A stretch of 64,000 bases of DNA, taken from Paraspadella gotoi (taxonomy: Eukaryota; Chaetognatha). The stretch spans positions 12,636,582 through 12,700,581 of the forward strand of contig CM119265.1 of NCBI GenBank assembly GCA_051294375.1, in the 5' to 3' direction. Shown piece by piece: positions 1 through 10,520 of this stretch (position 1 is the stretch's first letter; the number at the start of each line of letters is the position of its first letter). The notes under the pieces are model-generated. The model made no database searches. It had not been told where the DNA came from and was given only the letters and a program-made list of their open reading frames with translations. A program made the position numbers and the translations under genes.

Positions 1-67
1 CAAATAGATACAAAATAAGAAAGAGATTACCTTTTGTTATTAACTTAACTTTTGTTATTAAATTAAG

Positions 68-217
68 GCCTACAACTACGTCCAGAGTTGCCTGGAGTGG
101 GAGAGCATTCCTCGCAGCCTCGTCGCCTGCTTCGTCTACGCCGAGTTGGTCCACCACGCCCAAATCTTCCACCTTCCTCTGATTCTCGTCGGCGCCATCG
201 TCTGGAACTACGCTTCG
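68..217 (+). CDS. MCTP-like protein, internal exon (transmembrane region)
   Basis: A 150-nt exon with phase 0 at both ends lies between an AAG acceptor (ending at 67) and a GTGAGG donor (from 218). It encodes 50 residues starting AYNYVQSCLEWESIPRSLVA, followed by a hydrophobic stretch and ending VWNYAS. The pattern Y-x-x-S-C-x-x-W-x-S-x-x-R-S, then a membrane segment, then W-N-Y, is what I know from the C-terminal membrane region of multiple-C2-and-transmembrane-domain proteins (MCTP). These are ER-associated Ca2+/lipid-binding proteins. The C2 domains would lie upstream, outside the window. The family call is from memory of the pattern, not from a search; another multi-pass membrane protein is possible. 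Confidence 0.55.
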
Positions 218-722
218 GTGAGGATGGGCTGGGCTCGTTAATACTTCAAGTTTTTTTGTTTAAAATTTTTGTTTAAAATTTTTAGTTTTATGTAGTTTTT
301 CAGAGTTAAATATATGTATAATGTAGTTGAAATTAAAGAGCCGTTCAGTTAGTTTGTTTGAATTTTATTCAAATCTAATGTTTAATCTCCCATAGTTGAT
401 GAAAAGTCTTTAAAAAATTATGCCATTCTGACTTCATGCTCAGGATAATACTGATAATTCTGATAATACTACTACTTCAATTTAAATGAGACAACAGTTT
501 TGTTGATTAAGAAAAAAACGATGCTCCCAGAATGTTTTTTTTGAAATGAGATCTAGGTATCTTAAAGCTTTCGCAAAGTCATAGACTTCAGACTCATAGG
601 TTTATTAACAATTCATCAACACGTTTTCTCTGCGTGACCGTATAAAACCCCAATGATGAAACCTTTTCTTGACGTCGAATGAGATCGATTCGAATTTTAC
701 GATCTTTTGCTTTCCGGTTAAA
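218..722 (+). other. Intron-like AT-rich sequence
   Basis: This stretch follows the donor at 218 and is AT-rich with no convincing open frame or splice-bounded exon. It runs into the assembly gap at 723. I read it as intron of the MCTP-like gene. Confidence 0.5.
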
Positions 723-1438
723 NNNNNNNNNNNNNNNNNNNNNNNNNNNNNNNNNNNNNNNNNNNNNNNNNNNNNNNNNNNNNNNNNNNNNNNNNNNNNN
801 NNNNNNNNNNNNNNNNNNNNNNNNNNNNNNNNNNNNNNNNNNNNNNNNNNNNNNNNNNNNNNNNNNNNNNNNNNNNNNNNNNNNNNNNNNNNNNNNNNNN
901 NNNNNNNNNNNNNNNNNNNNNNNNNNNNNNNNNNNNNNNNNNNNNNNNNNNNNNNNNNNNNNNNNNNNNNNNNNNNNNNNNNNNNNNNNNNNNNNNNNNN
1001 NNNNNNNNNNNNNNNNNNNNNNNNNNNNNNNNNNNNNNNNNNNNNNNNNNNNNNNNNNNNNNNNNNNNNNNNNNNNNNNNNNNNNNNNNNNNNNNNNNNN
1101 NNNNNNNNNNNNNNNNNNNNNNNNNNNNNNNNNNNNNNNNNNNNNNNNNNNNNNNNNNNNNNNNNNNNNNNNNNNNNNNNNNNNNNNNNNNNNNNNNNNN
1201 NNNNNNNNNNNNNNNNNNNNNNNNNNNNNNNNNNNNNNNNNNNNNNNNNNNNNNNNNNNNNNNNNNNNNNNNNNNNNNNNNNNNNNNNNNNNNNNNNNNN
1301 NNNNNNNNNNNNNNNNNNNNNNNNNNNNNNNNNNNNNNNNNNNNNNNNNNNNNNNNNNNNNNNNNNNNNNNNNNNNNNNNNNNNNNNNNNNNNNNNNNNN
1401 NNNNNNNNNNNNNNNNNNNNNNNNNNNNNNNNNNNNNN
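723..1438. other. Assembly gap (716 N)
   Basis: A run of N of non-round length, so probably a gap sized from linking data. Any open frame crossing it is meaningless. Exons of the MCTP-like gene may be hidden here. Confidence 0.95.
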
Positions 1439-1652
1439 CACAATTTCTGTCTAGACCGACTCCTCTGACACAACGCGTAACTTACCCAGCGAACGTACAG
1501 AGTTCAGTCTTCCGCCCGAACCGTCAATTCCTCGCCCGTTCATTCTTGGTGAAATGTCGATACAGATTTCCTGAGAAATGGGAACGGCTCGCAATACACT
1601 TGTGATATGGAGGAGTTTTGAACCTGAGATATTATCTCTCTTGTTTAAACGC

Positions 1653-1665
1653 GTTGCCTGGCAAC
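1653..1665. promoter_or_regulatory. RFX X-box-like palindrome
   Basis: GTTGCC-T-GGCAAC is a perfect 6-bp inverted repeat with a 1-nt spacer. It matches the RFX X-box consensus (GTNRCC, 0-3 nt, RGYAAC). RFX factors drive ciliary and neuronal genes in animals. Binding is inferred from sequence. Confidence 0.45.
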
Positions 1666-1916
1666 ACTCCTCGCGCACTTCCCCTATGTAAAGGGAGCGG
1701 GATTTGGTTCGGGTCGACGAGCTGATCGTGTTTTTCCTACGCCGGTAGGATATCCGAGTGACGCACACCGTCGTCTTACGTCGGTGTCGGGGCAGTCCAT
1801 AAGTTGGGTGCTGTGCGGCTACGGCGGCGGGTGCGGCTTTCTGTGCGTGTCGCCGATGTCAGCTTCGGTCCGCTAAAATTTGCACCTCTCGTCGGTGTCT
1901 AATCGCGACGAGTATG

Positions 1917-1924
1917 TCACGTGA
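1917..1924. promoter_or_regulatory. E-box TCACGTGA
   Basis: Perfect palindromic 8-mer of the USF/MiT-TFE type, at the edge of the CpG-rich block. Such 8-mers also arise by chance, so support is weak without the context. Confidence 0.3.
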
Positions 1925-2452
1925 TTTTCCGTAAGATCGTTATTAAAAAATGTTTTCGGACCCGTGGGGAACTTCACTCAGAAACTAGATTAGAATTTAT
2001 AAAAAAAAAGTGATGATTGAGCAGAGATACACATGAGCGAGCAGCAGGCACGCTGCAAAAATAAGGCGATTTACTGTTAACAAGATATCCGGGTGATTTA
2101 AACCGAGGAAACGGAAACAGAGAAAAAACATTAAATACTAATAAAATAATGAACATCCCATAAGGAGTTCAACGTATTATAAATTATCTCATCATGGTGA
2201 ATTTTATTATCATATTTACTCATGTTTACTACACGACTCCAGCCTCACCTTTTCCACGTAAACTTGTCGTCAAAATGCGTTTGCATAAAAACAAAAGTCG
2301 AACGAAAAAACGTTGATGGGTAAAAATGATTTCAGTCTCTTTTTCTTTCCTTAGAAAAAAAAACCCGAGGAGCGAAAAGCTGCATAAGTAAAAGTCAAGG
2401 ACGTAGGGTGCGCTAAGTCGAAAAAAGCCTCCAAGGAGTAAACAGCCTTTAC

Positions 2453-2687
2453 NNNNNNNNNNNNNNNNNNNNNNNNNNNNNNNNNNNNNNNNNNNNNNNN
2501 NNNNNNNNNNNNNNNNNNNNNNNNNNNNNNNNNNNNNNNNNNNNNNNNNNNNNNNNNNNNNNNNNNNNNNNNNNNNNNNNNNNNNNNNNNNNNNNNNNNN
2601 NNNNNNNNNNNNNNNNNNNNNNNNNNNNNNNNNNNNNNNNNNNNNNNNNNNNNNNNNNNNNNNNNNNNNNNNNNNNNNNNNNNNNNN
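2453..2687. other. Assembly gap (235 N)
   Basis: Second sized gap. The exon that ends at 2717 begins inside it. Confidence 0.95.
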
Positions 2688-3005
2688 CTCACTTCGATGC
2701 ACGCCATAATAAACAAGGTGAGGCTTTTTAACTTGCTCCTCCCCCTCCACCCCTGCCGCCACCACCCCTGCCGCCACCACCCCAACGCTTCCCTTCCCAT
2801 TTTTCTTTTCCAGTCGATGGAGCTCGTCGAGTCGGAGAGCGCGCCAGAGAAAGCGACGGCGCCGTCCCGCTCGGGGGCGCGGTGGGCGCGGTTGGCCCGC
2901 CAACTTCCCGTCTCCGCCGGCGCCAGACTCGGGCCGAACATGCTCGTGGCGGCGGTGGGCGTGATCATGACGTGGGAACTCGTGTGGGCAGCCTTCATGG
3001 GGTGA
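2688..3005 (+). CDS. Last exons of a plus-strand gene, possibly the MCTP-like gene
   Basis: An exon emerging from the gap ends at 2717 (...SMHAIINK) before a GTGAGG donor. The next exon starts at 2814 after a long pyrimidine tract and CAG, in the same phase (0). It runs to TGA at 3003-3005. It encodes a charged stretch (SMELVESESAPEKATAP), a basic stretch (RSGARWARLARQL) and a hydrophobic C-terminus (PNMLVAAVGVIMTWELVWAA) that could be a membrane anchor. It lies on the same strand as the exon at 68-217 and could end the same protein, but I do not recognise this tail as the usual MCTP terminus. A donor overlapping the stop (GTGATAGG) cannot be excluded. Confidence 0.45.
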   Translation, partial: LTSMHAIINKVRLFNLLLPLHPCRHHPCRHHPNASLPIFLFQSMELVESESAPEKATAPSRSGARWARLARQLPVSAGARLGPNMLVAAVGVIMTWELVWAAFMG

Positions 3006-3817
3006 TAGGGTGATTCTCTCGATCGAATTTGATTTTCAGTAAAAATGTTCTGTCAAATCTTTCTAAGATTTAATTGATTGATCGTTCCGTTTTATTGTTA
3101 TTTTTTTTTTTTAATTATATATTCTTATGCGATCCAGGTGGAAGAAAAAGAATTAAAAAAACAAGAACGGTAATTCCAATGTGTTGCGCCGCAGTGACTT
3201 TATTTTCACATGCACTGCATCACAATTTTTTTTTTATTCTTTATAGTTTTTCAGAATTTCTGAAGGCAGCGCTAGCAGTCCCTTATATTTGAGGTTTTTT
3301 CCTGTCTTAACAAATAAGCAACAAGCTATATGCAAATTCTATGCATTTTTAACGTAAGTGGGACAGACCGACGGACAGACATACCAACGGACTTACCGAC
3401 AGACCTTTCCGAAAAGTGACTCCGCGAGTACTCGCGGCGCAACTCAAACCCCTTCCGAAACCAAACCCAATGCCAATATTTTTTTAACGAAAATTCGTGT
3501 TGGCATTTCGTTCTCCCGCTGCGTTTGGCAGGTTGGAAGTTGACAAGCCAATCTTGAAGACCTTTCAAAGATGTCGAGAATGAAATTGCATCGGGTAAAA
3601 ACGGGAAGGAGGCTGGAGCGGAAGTAGTGGAGTCTTAAGGGCGGCGTTAATGGATTTAGTGGAGCGACGACAAAAGAAAAGAGCAAAACTGAGAATTGAG
3701 GAAAGATTGATGTAGAAAGTCGAAAGATTGATGGAGCTGAGCTGTATTAAAAAATAATTTTAAAATGGATTGTCTTGAAACTTCCGCTTCGACTCGTTTT
3801 TTTTTTTTTGCGGCCTG
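3006..3817. other. Intergenic, with a GACNGAC-type degenerate repeat and a hairpin
   Basis: No supported gene. At about 3361-3407 the motif GACAGAC/ACGGAC recurs in several imperfect copies. At 3467-3508 the arms AATGCCAA and TTGGCATT flank an about 26-nt loop. The two together may be the remains of a small dispersed element. Confidence 0.35.
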
Positions 3818-3859
3818 TAATAATAATAATAATAATATAATAATAATAATAATAAAATA

Positions 3860-3897
<38 letters not shown>

Positions 3898-3902
3898 TAA
3901 TA
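3818..3902. repeat. (AAT)n microsatellite
   Basis: An interrupted TAA/AAT triplet array. The second copy of the large duplication starts inside the same array at 15,808, so this microsatellite is the left breakpoint of the duplicated contigs. Confidence 0.9.
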
Positions 3903-4743
3903 ATTACGCTTGTACGAATGAAAAGAAGTTGTATTTTTTTTTCAGAAATACACGTCATATCGATTTTTTTTATCTGGATAATGACAAAGGTTCAACAAAA
4001 CAAGCAGAAACAGACAGCTAAATTACAGATACAATAACGGAACATATTTTCCTCTATAAAATCTATTCCAAAAGTATCCAATGTATTTTGTACATAAGTT
4101 GTTGAAATGAAAAAAAAAAAGAATCAATTGATTACGATCCACACAAAAAAATCATGAGAAAACAAAATCCAGTGGCTTAATGCCATTCCTTTTCTGTCCT
4201 ACTATCTCTACATTTCATTACTCATTTCATTACTCATTATATAAAATGCTCGTTTGCAGTAATTTTTTTGCAGTAATTTTCTCAACTTTTCCCCGATCAA
4301 ATTAAAAACAGACAAGAAATTTCATTGTGAAACCCCTCACGACTGAACGGACAGATAAACAGACAAAGGAATACATCGAGAAAATGAAAATATGTCTTTT
4401 TGCGTCATGACGGGCAATGACGAAAAAAATTTTAAAAAAAGTTAAATCGGTATAAAAAATCCTTGAAAAAAAATCTCAGTAAAACACAAACTATCTTACC
4501 GAAAAACAAATATGAAAAAAACTACTTAATGAGACAGATGAAGCAAAAAATACTCCCGGCAGTGGTTTTAATACTGCTGGCCGACAGTAAGAGGCGACGG
4601 GGGATAACCAAAACGGAGTCTTTGCTCGTTTGTCTACTTTTTAAAAATTTTTTGGCGCAAAACTTTCAAGAGTTTCGTCGGTCGACGCCCTCTTCCGTTT
4701 CTCCAATTCGTTTCAAGGGCCCTCCGTCGGACGACGCCGAGCG

Positions 4744-4828
4744 ATGGCGGCGGCGGCGGTTGCACGAATCGTCCACAAGGCCCCAACGGGCCGCCGCAGC
4801 CGCCGCCCCCAGACCGGACTCCGCCGCC
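4744..4828 (+). CDS. Candidate first coding exon in a GC-rich island (copy 1)
   Basis: An ATG opens an Ala/Arg/Pro-rich frame (MAAAAVARIVHKAPTGRRSR...) that reaches a GTGAGT donor after 85 nt. The paralogous stretch in the second copy (16,699-16,783) is also exactly 85 nt, although its indels shift the frame in between. It lies in a GC-rich, CpG-rich island, as expected for a promoter and first exon. The downstream exon is not identified, and the opposite strand is also open. Product unknown. Confidence 0.25.
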
Positions 4829-5424
4829 GTGAGTCTGCGGGTGGAGTCGATCGAGATGAGTGATCGCCTCCGCAGCGCCCGTCGTCGGCGGCGAACGACG
4901 TCAACGACGACGTCATCGAGAGTTTAACGTCGACGTCGACGCGGCGTCTTTGAAATCGGCGTCCAGCGCCACCAACGGCGGAGATTTGGAGAGGAAGCAG
5001 ATGGAGTTGAGCTGTGGTTGGGGGGGAAGGGAAAAGGGGAAGAAGGGGAAGGGGAAAGGAATGGAAAAAATGGAGTTTAGTTAATGTCCGTCATTGTCTT
5101 GGTAAACCTAAAGAATTAGAAAGGGACAACAAACTCGAGAAGAAAAAAAAAACTGATCAACAAAAAAAAATCGACAAACAAAAACAAAAGATCGGCATCC
5201 TTTTCTCGTGCTCTTTTGTTTTATAAACGAATCGAGCGTCCTCAACGGACAGGCTGCCTGTTTCTAACATCGTCCTCTGTTTCTCTGTTGTTTCTTGACC
5301 AGTCTTGGTGAGTTTCTTCCTTTGTTTTCATTTCTGGTTTCTGAGTTGCTTTTTTATTCTTCATTCTAAAATCTCGACAAGAGGAGGCCTAATTCATGCG
5401 GAAGGTTTTTGATTAGGCGGCCGA

Positions 5425-5427
<3 letters not shown>

Positions 5428-5489
<62 letters not shown>

Positions 5490-5628
5490 TCTCTCTCTCT
5501 CTCTCTCGCATTGCACCAGGACTGTTATCCCGACTGGCTTCATTTGCTAATGAAGCATCATTGGCGCAGGAATGGATGACAGCGAGACAAGCGGAAGAGA
5601 AGAGAAACAATTCTAAGTATGAACCGGG

Positions 5629-5706
<78 letters not shown>
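5428..5706. repeat. (TC)n and (GA)n arrays facing each other around a 120-bp core
   Basis: A (TC)n tract at 5428-5507 and a (GA)n tract at 5631-5706 are reverse complements. They flank a unique core that holds a perfect 8-bp hairpin (GCTTCATT-TGCT-AATGAAGC, 5537-5556). The same arrangement occurs in copy 2 at 17,393-17,676. The pair could form a long cruciform or a hairpin RNA. Confidence 0.85.
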
Positions 5707-5989
5707 ATATTTCGAAAAATCCAATAATGTTATTAATGAAAGAGTCGCTTCATTTTGCATTGTCCTTCATTCCCACTCTCTCCCGAGACAAATTGCCCCA
5801 AAATCCTCCTCTTTTTCCCGATCGACGGTTTTTTAGGAGTTTACTTTTGATTACCAGCGCAGGCGCGGAAATTGCGCAAAGATGTCGAGGTGTGGAGGCG
5901 CGGAGGTGCAATTGGTAATAGGGCGCCAAATTTATTTCGACTTAATCTTAATCAGAACCAATAAAGCTGAGGTCCAGGGGGAGACGGAG

Positions 5990-5993
<4 letters not shown>

Positions 5994-6086
<93 letters not shown>

Positions 6087-6087
6087 T
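5994..6087. repeat. (GA)n microsatellite
   Basis: About 94 bp of GA repeat with one interruption, preceded by a GGGCGCCAAA (E2F-like) site near 5920. The counterpart in copy 2 is 17,966-18,062. Confidence 0.9.
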
Positions 6088-6119
6088 AACGAAAGAAAGA
6101 GTTCCAAATTAAAGACACG

Positions 6120-6880
6120 TCTATGTGATTTCCAACAGTAATATTTTAGTTTTCGTTGCATTTAAAAAAAAAGGAATTCCTTTAAAAATTACTAAAAATA
6201 TGCCATATATATTTTTTATTTTCTGATTAGATCACTTCTTTTCATTTTTTCGTCTACTCACTTCTTTCCTACCTGCTTCAATTTCATTTTTACTTAATTT
6301 ATTGAACCTTTTAAGTTTTTCGTGCTTTCTTCTCTCCTCTCTTATCGGAATCAAATTTAAATTAATTACGATTTGAACAGAGTTTGTAAGTAATTGACAA
6401 GAAAATATGCTTCAAATTAATTTCTCGCTCACTCAGTTTTCCTTTCCTCTTTCCTCTCTACTCACCCTACTTTCTTTCTTTATTCTGCCTCCGCTGTCAA
6501 ACTTCTAATTTTCTTTCTCCACTTTTCTTTTCTTCAGTCGTCGCGACCTTTTCCCTCTCTTGATTTTTTTTTTGGTTCTCGCGATATTTTTAACTTTCAC
6601 TGCCGCTTCATTTCATTTTCTTTCCCTTTTTTTTTACTAGTTCTTTTTTTCGCCCTTTTTTTTTTCTAAAAAACAAACAAAAAAAATCTTCAGTCGTTTT
6701 GAATAATTTTGTTCTGCATTTGATGCGTCTTGACCTCGAAAGAATCAAAATTCTAAAATGATGATAAATAAGATAAAATACAGCCATCTCGTATACAATA
6801 CACATTACAAATATCTATACATGGTACTATTGTAGTACTGTAGTATTGTAGTATTGGTACATCATTGTAAAGCGTTTATA
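6120..6880. other. AT-rich intron-like or intergenic sequence
   Basis: Pyrimidine-rich and AT-rich, with repeated short TTTCTTT runs. No exon with supported ends. The same content is at 18,090-18,870. Confidence 0.4.
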
Positions 6881-6909
6881 TATTTTCTAAATTTTACCAA
6901 ATATTTATC

Positions 6910-7045
6910 GGTAAACAGTCAGCGACGTGACGGGTCAGCCCTACTTCCGCGCCGCGTGACGCCCGTAACCAGTTTCTCCGTCTTCACACGCAGCTTGCGC
7001 GGTCATCTTTTCCCCGGCGAGGGCCACAACTTCGCAATATGACGT
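6910..7045. promoter_or_regulatory. GC-rich, CpG-rich island (possible promoter)
   Basis: A short CpG-rich block in AT-rich surroundings, retained in copy 2 at 18,905-19,030. It contains CRE-like GCGTGACGC and GACGTGACGG words. No clear coding frame. A promoter or CpG island is the simplest reading. Confidence 0.25.
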
Positions 7046-7696
7046 TCTTCCACGTTGGTCTCTGTCCAATTCGTCTCCATTTTATCCCCATCCTCTCCAT
7101 CTTTCCTTTCCATTTCTGGCACATCCTCTCTGTTTTTTTTTTTTTTTTTTTTTTTTTTGTGGCCCGGCGCGGGAGGAGGAAAGGAGAAAGATAAAGAGAG
7201 GGAGAGAGAGGGAGACAGAGCAACGAAAAAAAAGAAGGAAAAAAAATAGAAAGATATATAAACGCGGAGAAAGGATATTTTTCTTATTCGCTGGGTTTTA
7301 TTTTCCTATTTCACAATCGTTTCCTTCTTCGGATTTTCTTTTTTTCTTTCTTCTGATATAAATATTTGGATTTTTTTTTTTTAAATTTCTTTTCCCAATG
7401 CGATAGAACGTCGTTTCTTAGTTTTTATCATTTTTTTCTCTTCGAATAATTTCCTGCAAAAAGGTAATATTTGTTACAAGATAATTTCTCTTCTAACAAA
7501 GTTTTTTTCTGTCATCATCGACAGCATTTCCTGAAATCAATTCTCTACTTTGCATTTTTTATTCTCTTTTCTTATAAAAAATATTTTTCCTCTTTTGACC
7601 GAATCCTAGACCCAAAACCTTACACATTCGCGGGTCAGTGACCCCGAAATTCCGGAGCGCCGACCCGGGCCGCTCATAAATCGTGACCACGTCGCC

Positions 7697-7945
7697 ATGG
7701 CGGCGGCGGCGGCGGAGGCGGCTATGAAAGAGGTGGCGTGGGTAGAAACGCAGATGGCTGCTGTGAATATTGTGTTTACAGCCGAGGGAGGTCTTAATGT
7801 TGATGAAATTGTCATCAACGATGGCGTTGATTATCGACTGAGTCGGTGTCGGAAGCTGTATCATAGGCGAACCAGGCAGTGGCGGAAGCGGAAGGCAGAA
7901 GCGGAAGCGGAAGCGGAAGGCAGAAGCGGAGGCGCCAGGATCTGA
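7697..7945 (+). CDS. Candidate coding region, Ala-rich start and basic repeat end
   Basis: The ATG at 7697 opens an 82-codon frame: MAAAAAEAAMKEVAWVETQ, then a mixed stretch containing IVFTAEGGLNVDEIVINDG, then repeats of KAEAEAE. In the second copy (from 19,676) the first part is identical, but a 1-bp difference (GATTATCGA versus GATATCGA) ends the frame early. The opposite strand is also open across the same block. It lies in a GC-rich island retained in both copies. It may be a first exon; function unknown. Confidence 0.25.
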   Translation: MAAAAAEAAMKEVAWVETQMAAVNIVFTAEGGLNVDEIVINDGVDYRLSRCRKLYHRRTRQWRKRKAEAEAEAEGRSGGARI

Positions 7946-8592
7946 AAGTGATGGTGAAAGGCAGCGGAGAAGCTGGAAAGCTTTCGGTCCCGAAGTTTTG
8001 AAACCTAACGGGAGTTATGACCAACGAGTAAAGAAAAGTGATTCACTATAATCATGACGAAATTCGGAGCCATGATGAGGATGTCCAGAAAGGTTTATCT
8101 GAAGACTGAACTGAAACGTTGTGCGAATTCGAAGCAGAATCTGCGAGGAAAATTCGTGGAAGAAGCTATGCGACAGTTAATTTTATTGCTACACCTGACG
8201 ACTTCGACTGACTGATTCGATTTTCGAAGAAACAAACTGAATTAAGCGCGCCTTGACAGGGAGGAAGAAGTGGAGGAAAGGAGGAAGAGTGGAAGAGAAA
8301 AGGAGGCGAGAAAAGATGAGAAAGATAGAAAGAAAGAAAAAGATAAAGGAGTATAAGAGCTTATTAAAGAAGGAAGAAGATGAGAAGAAAACGTCGAGGA
8401 AAGAGGAAAGAAAGGGAGGCGAGTTTAGGCGGGAGAAGAATCGGAAAAGTGTCCGTTTACATTCGTGAAATAAATAAAAACGTTAAAAAAAAGAAGCCGG
8501 CAACAATTTCACGGCCGAAGGGAGTATAAACGAATAAAAGGAGAGCAAACAAACAAAAACAAAAGGAGAGGAGATGTGAGTGCGTGTGTAAT

Positions 8593-8597
<5 letters not shown>

Positions 8598-8655
<58 letters not shown>

Positions 8656-8675
8656 AGGAGAGAGAGAGAGAGAGA
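8598..8675. repeat. (GA)n microsatellite
   Basis: GA array with interruptions. The copy-2 counterpart, at 20,553-20,658, is longer and lacks the GATGAGATGAGATGATAG tail seen here. This is a clear length polymorphism. Confidence 0.9.
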
Positions 8676-9289
8676 TGAGATGAGATGATAGAGATGGATG
8701 AATGATATGGAATAATGAATAAACAAAGAAAGAAAATGGGGACGAAAAGAATAGAGAGCTAGAGAGCTAGAGAGCGAGAGAATGAGAGAGCGAGAGATCG
8801 AGCTCAGCTTTACTGTTTTATTGGTACGCATAGTGTAAATCTATCGCAACCTCGGATGTCGCCGGTCGAAGGCTGTCCGATTTTTTTCCTCGTCTTTTCC
8901 CCCCCCTTTTCCTCGTCCTCGTAAATTCTCTATCCGTTTATTTGCTTCTATACCTTTTTACAATTCTTTCTTTTTGTGAAAAATCTCTCCTTTCACTTCT
9001 TCGAATTTTTCTCAGAATATTTTACCTGCGGCCGCAGTCTCTTAACTCTTTTTCTAATTATATTCTCCGAAATCTCAACCCCGATCACTCAATTCTTTGC
9101 TTCCCCTCGTACCCTTAATTATTCTCAATTCTTTGCTTCCCCCCTCGTACCTTAATTATTCTCAATTCTTTGCTTCCCGCCTCATACCCTTAATTATTCT
9201 TTTCTTAGCTTTCACTTCCTCCCTCATTCGCCTTTTTCTTGTCATCCAATCCTTTCATCTTTCCCTATTTCACCTCCCCGCCCCTACCC

Positions 9290-9645
9290 TTCTATTTCCT
9301 TACACTTCCGCCACCGCCCCCGCCACCGCCACCGCCACACGACAGCTTTATCCCCTCACTCCCTTCCAACTTTCCTCTCCGTCTCCAAATTCGCGCCGCC
9401 GTCAGCGGTTTCGCCAAAATCATGTTTTCCTTGTCCGCCCTACGAACCCAACGCGACCTCATCGACCCCCTCCCCGCCCCCCCCCGACAACACCCCGACT
9501 TCCCCGCGTCAGCTGCCTCGGCGCGGGTGGCGGGCGCCACGGCGGTCGAGATGGATATCGATTGTTTCATCTCCCGGAAAAAAAAAGAGGGAGCTTCGGC
9601 GATGGGGGGGGGGGGTTGGAGAAGTTGCGAAGGCTTATCTTAATT
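9290..9645. other. GC-rich island with open frames on both strands
   Basis: CpG-rich block with CCGCCACC repeats. The plus strand reads MFSLSALRTQRDLIDPLP..., the minus strand reads ...RADKENMILAKPLT.... In copy 2 (21,260-21,600) indels break both frames. A promoter or first exon is likely here, but I cannot choose a strand. Confidence 0.3.
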
Positions 9646-10379
9646 AATTCGGTTAGGGAGGCTTTTTAAACGTCTCTCGTTAAAAGATAAGAGGTTCCGT
9701 CTCTCTCCTCACGCTCTCTTTCCAACTCACTCTCCCGTTTTTGTCTCCGTCCGCGTCATTTTGACTCTCTCTCTCTCTCCTCTGATTTGCCTCACTGGTT
9801 GTCGACTCGACAATTGCGAAAAATGTGGCCAAAAACAGAGAGAAAGAGAGAGTGAAAAAAAAAGTGGAGCGAAAATGGGGAAATTGACAGAAATTCCTGA
9901 GTTGGAAATTCGGAATCCGCGAAAATCAGGAAATCATTTAGCAGGCAATATTTGTAGACAAAATTCGCGAAATTCAATTGCCAGAATTAGAAACCTAATT
10001 TTCCAACAAAAAGACAAAAAATGACGACTAATAATTCAAGGAAGAAGCATAAGGAAAGTCTCCATTCCACCCTCGTCAACGATTCTAATTCGGAGCTGTT
10101 CAAGTTACAAAAAGCAGGACGCTTCATAGTGTATAGTGTATATTGAATAATTATAGTTTAAAGTTTACTAAATCGTGTTCGTCAGTTATACACACTAATA
10201 TAAGTTTTAAATTTGACGTAGGGAGCTTTAAACTTAAAGATTTATACATAATAATACTAGAAAGATAGATTTACACAAATACAAATCCGCTCACTCGAAT
10301 CCCAACAGAAAACGACTTTGAGTTTGACACTCTTTCTACTAACTTGACCGCGATCGCCGATTCCCATCAGAGAATTTCT

Positions 10380-10520
10380 CAACCAGACTTGGTCACGAAA
10401 GTCGGCCGACCAACTCCCCCACCCGCCGACGTTACACTAGCTCCGACGCCGCCATCACCTCCTTTGGCAGATCGACCTCCATTTGGCGCCGCTTAAAAGT
10501 TTTGGCGTCGAAAGAGCGAG
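10380..10520. promoter_or_regulatory. GC-rich block with E2F-like sites
   Basis: Contains TTTGGCGCC and TTTTGGCGTC about 20 bp apart, close to the E2F consensus TTTSSCGC. It sits in a CpG-rich stretch retained in copy 2 (22,380-22,510). No supported exon. Regulatory role inferred. Confidence 0.25.

Larger units (their letters stand above)
1440..1930. promoter_or_regulatory. CpG-rich block with X-box and E-box; possible promoter
   Basis: This stretch is much richer in CpG than its surroundings. It contains a near-perfect RFX-type X-box (1653-1665), a short inverted repeat TCCTAC-4 nt-GTAGGA near 1735-1750, and an E-box TCACGTGA (1917-1924). No splice-bounded coding exon is convincing. It could be an internal promoter or enhancer of the MCTP-like gene or the start of an unrecognised gene. 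The function is inferred from motif content only. Confidence 0.35.

Noticed and set aside
605-1605. Long open frames spanning 605-1,605 on both strands
   Set aside because: They consist almost wholly of N and reflect the assembly gap.
5413-5918. Arg-Glu or Leu-Ser repeat open frames here and elsewhere
   Set aside because: They are translations of (GA)n/(TC)n microsatellites.
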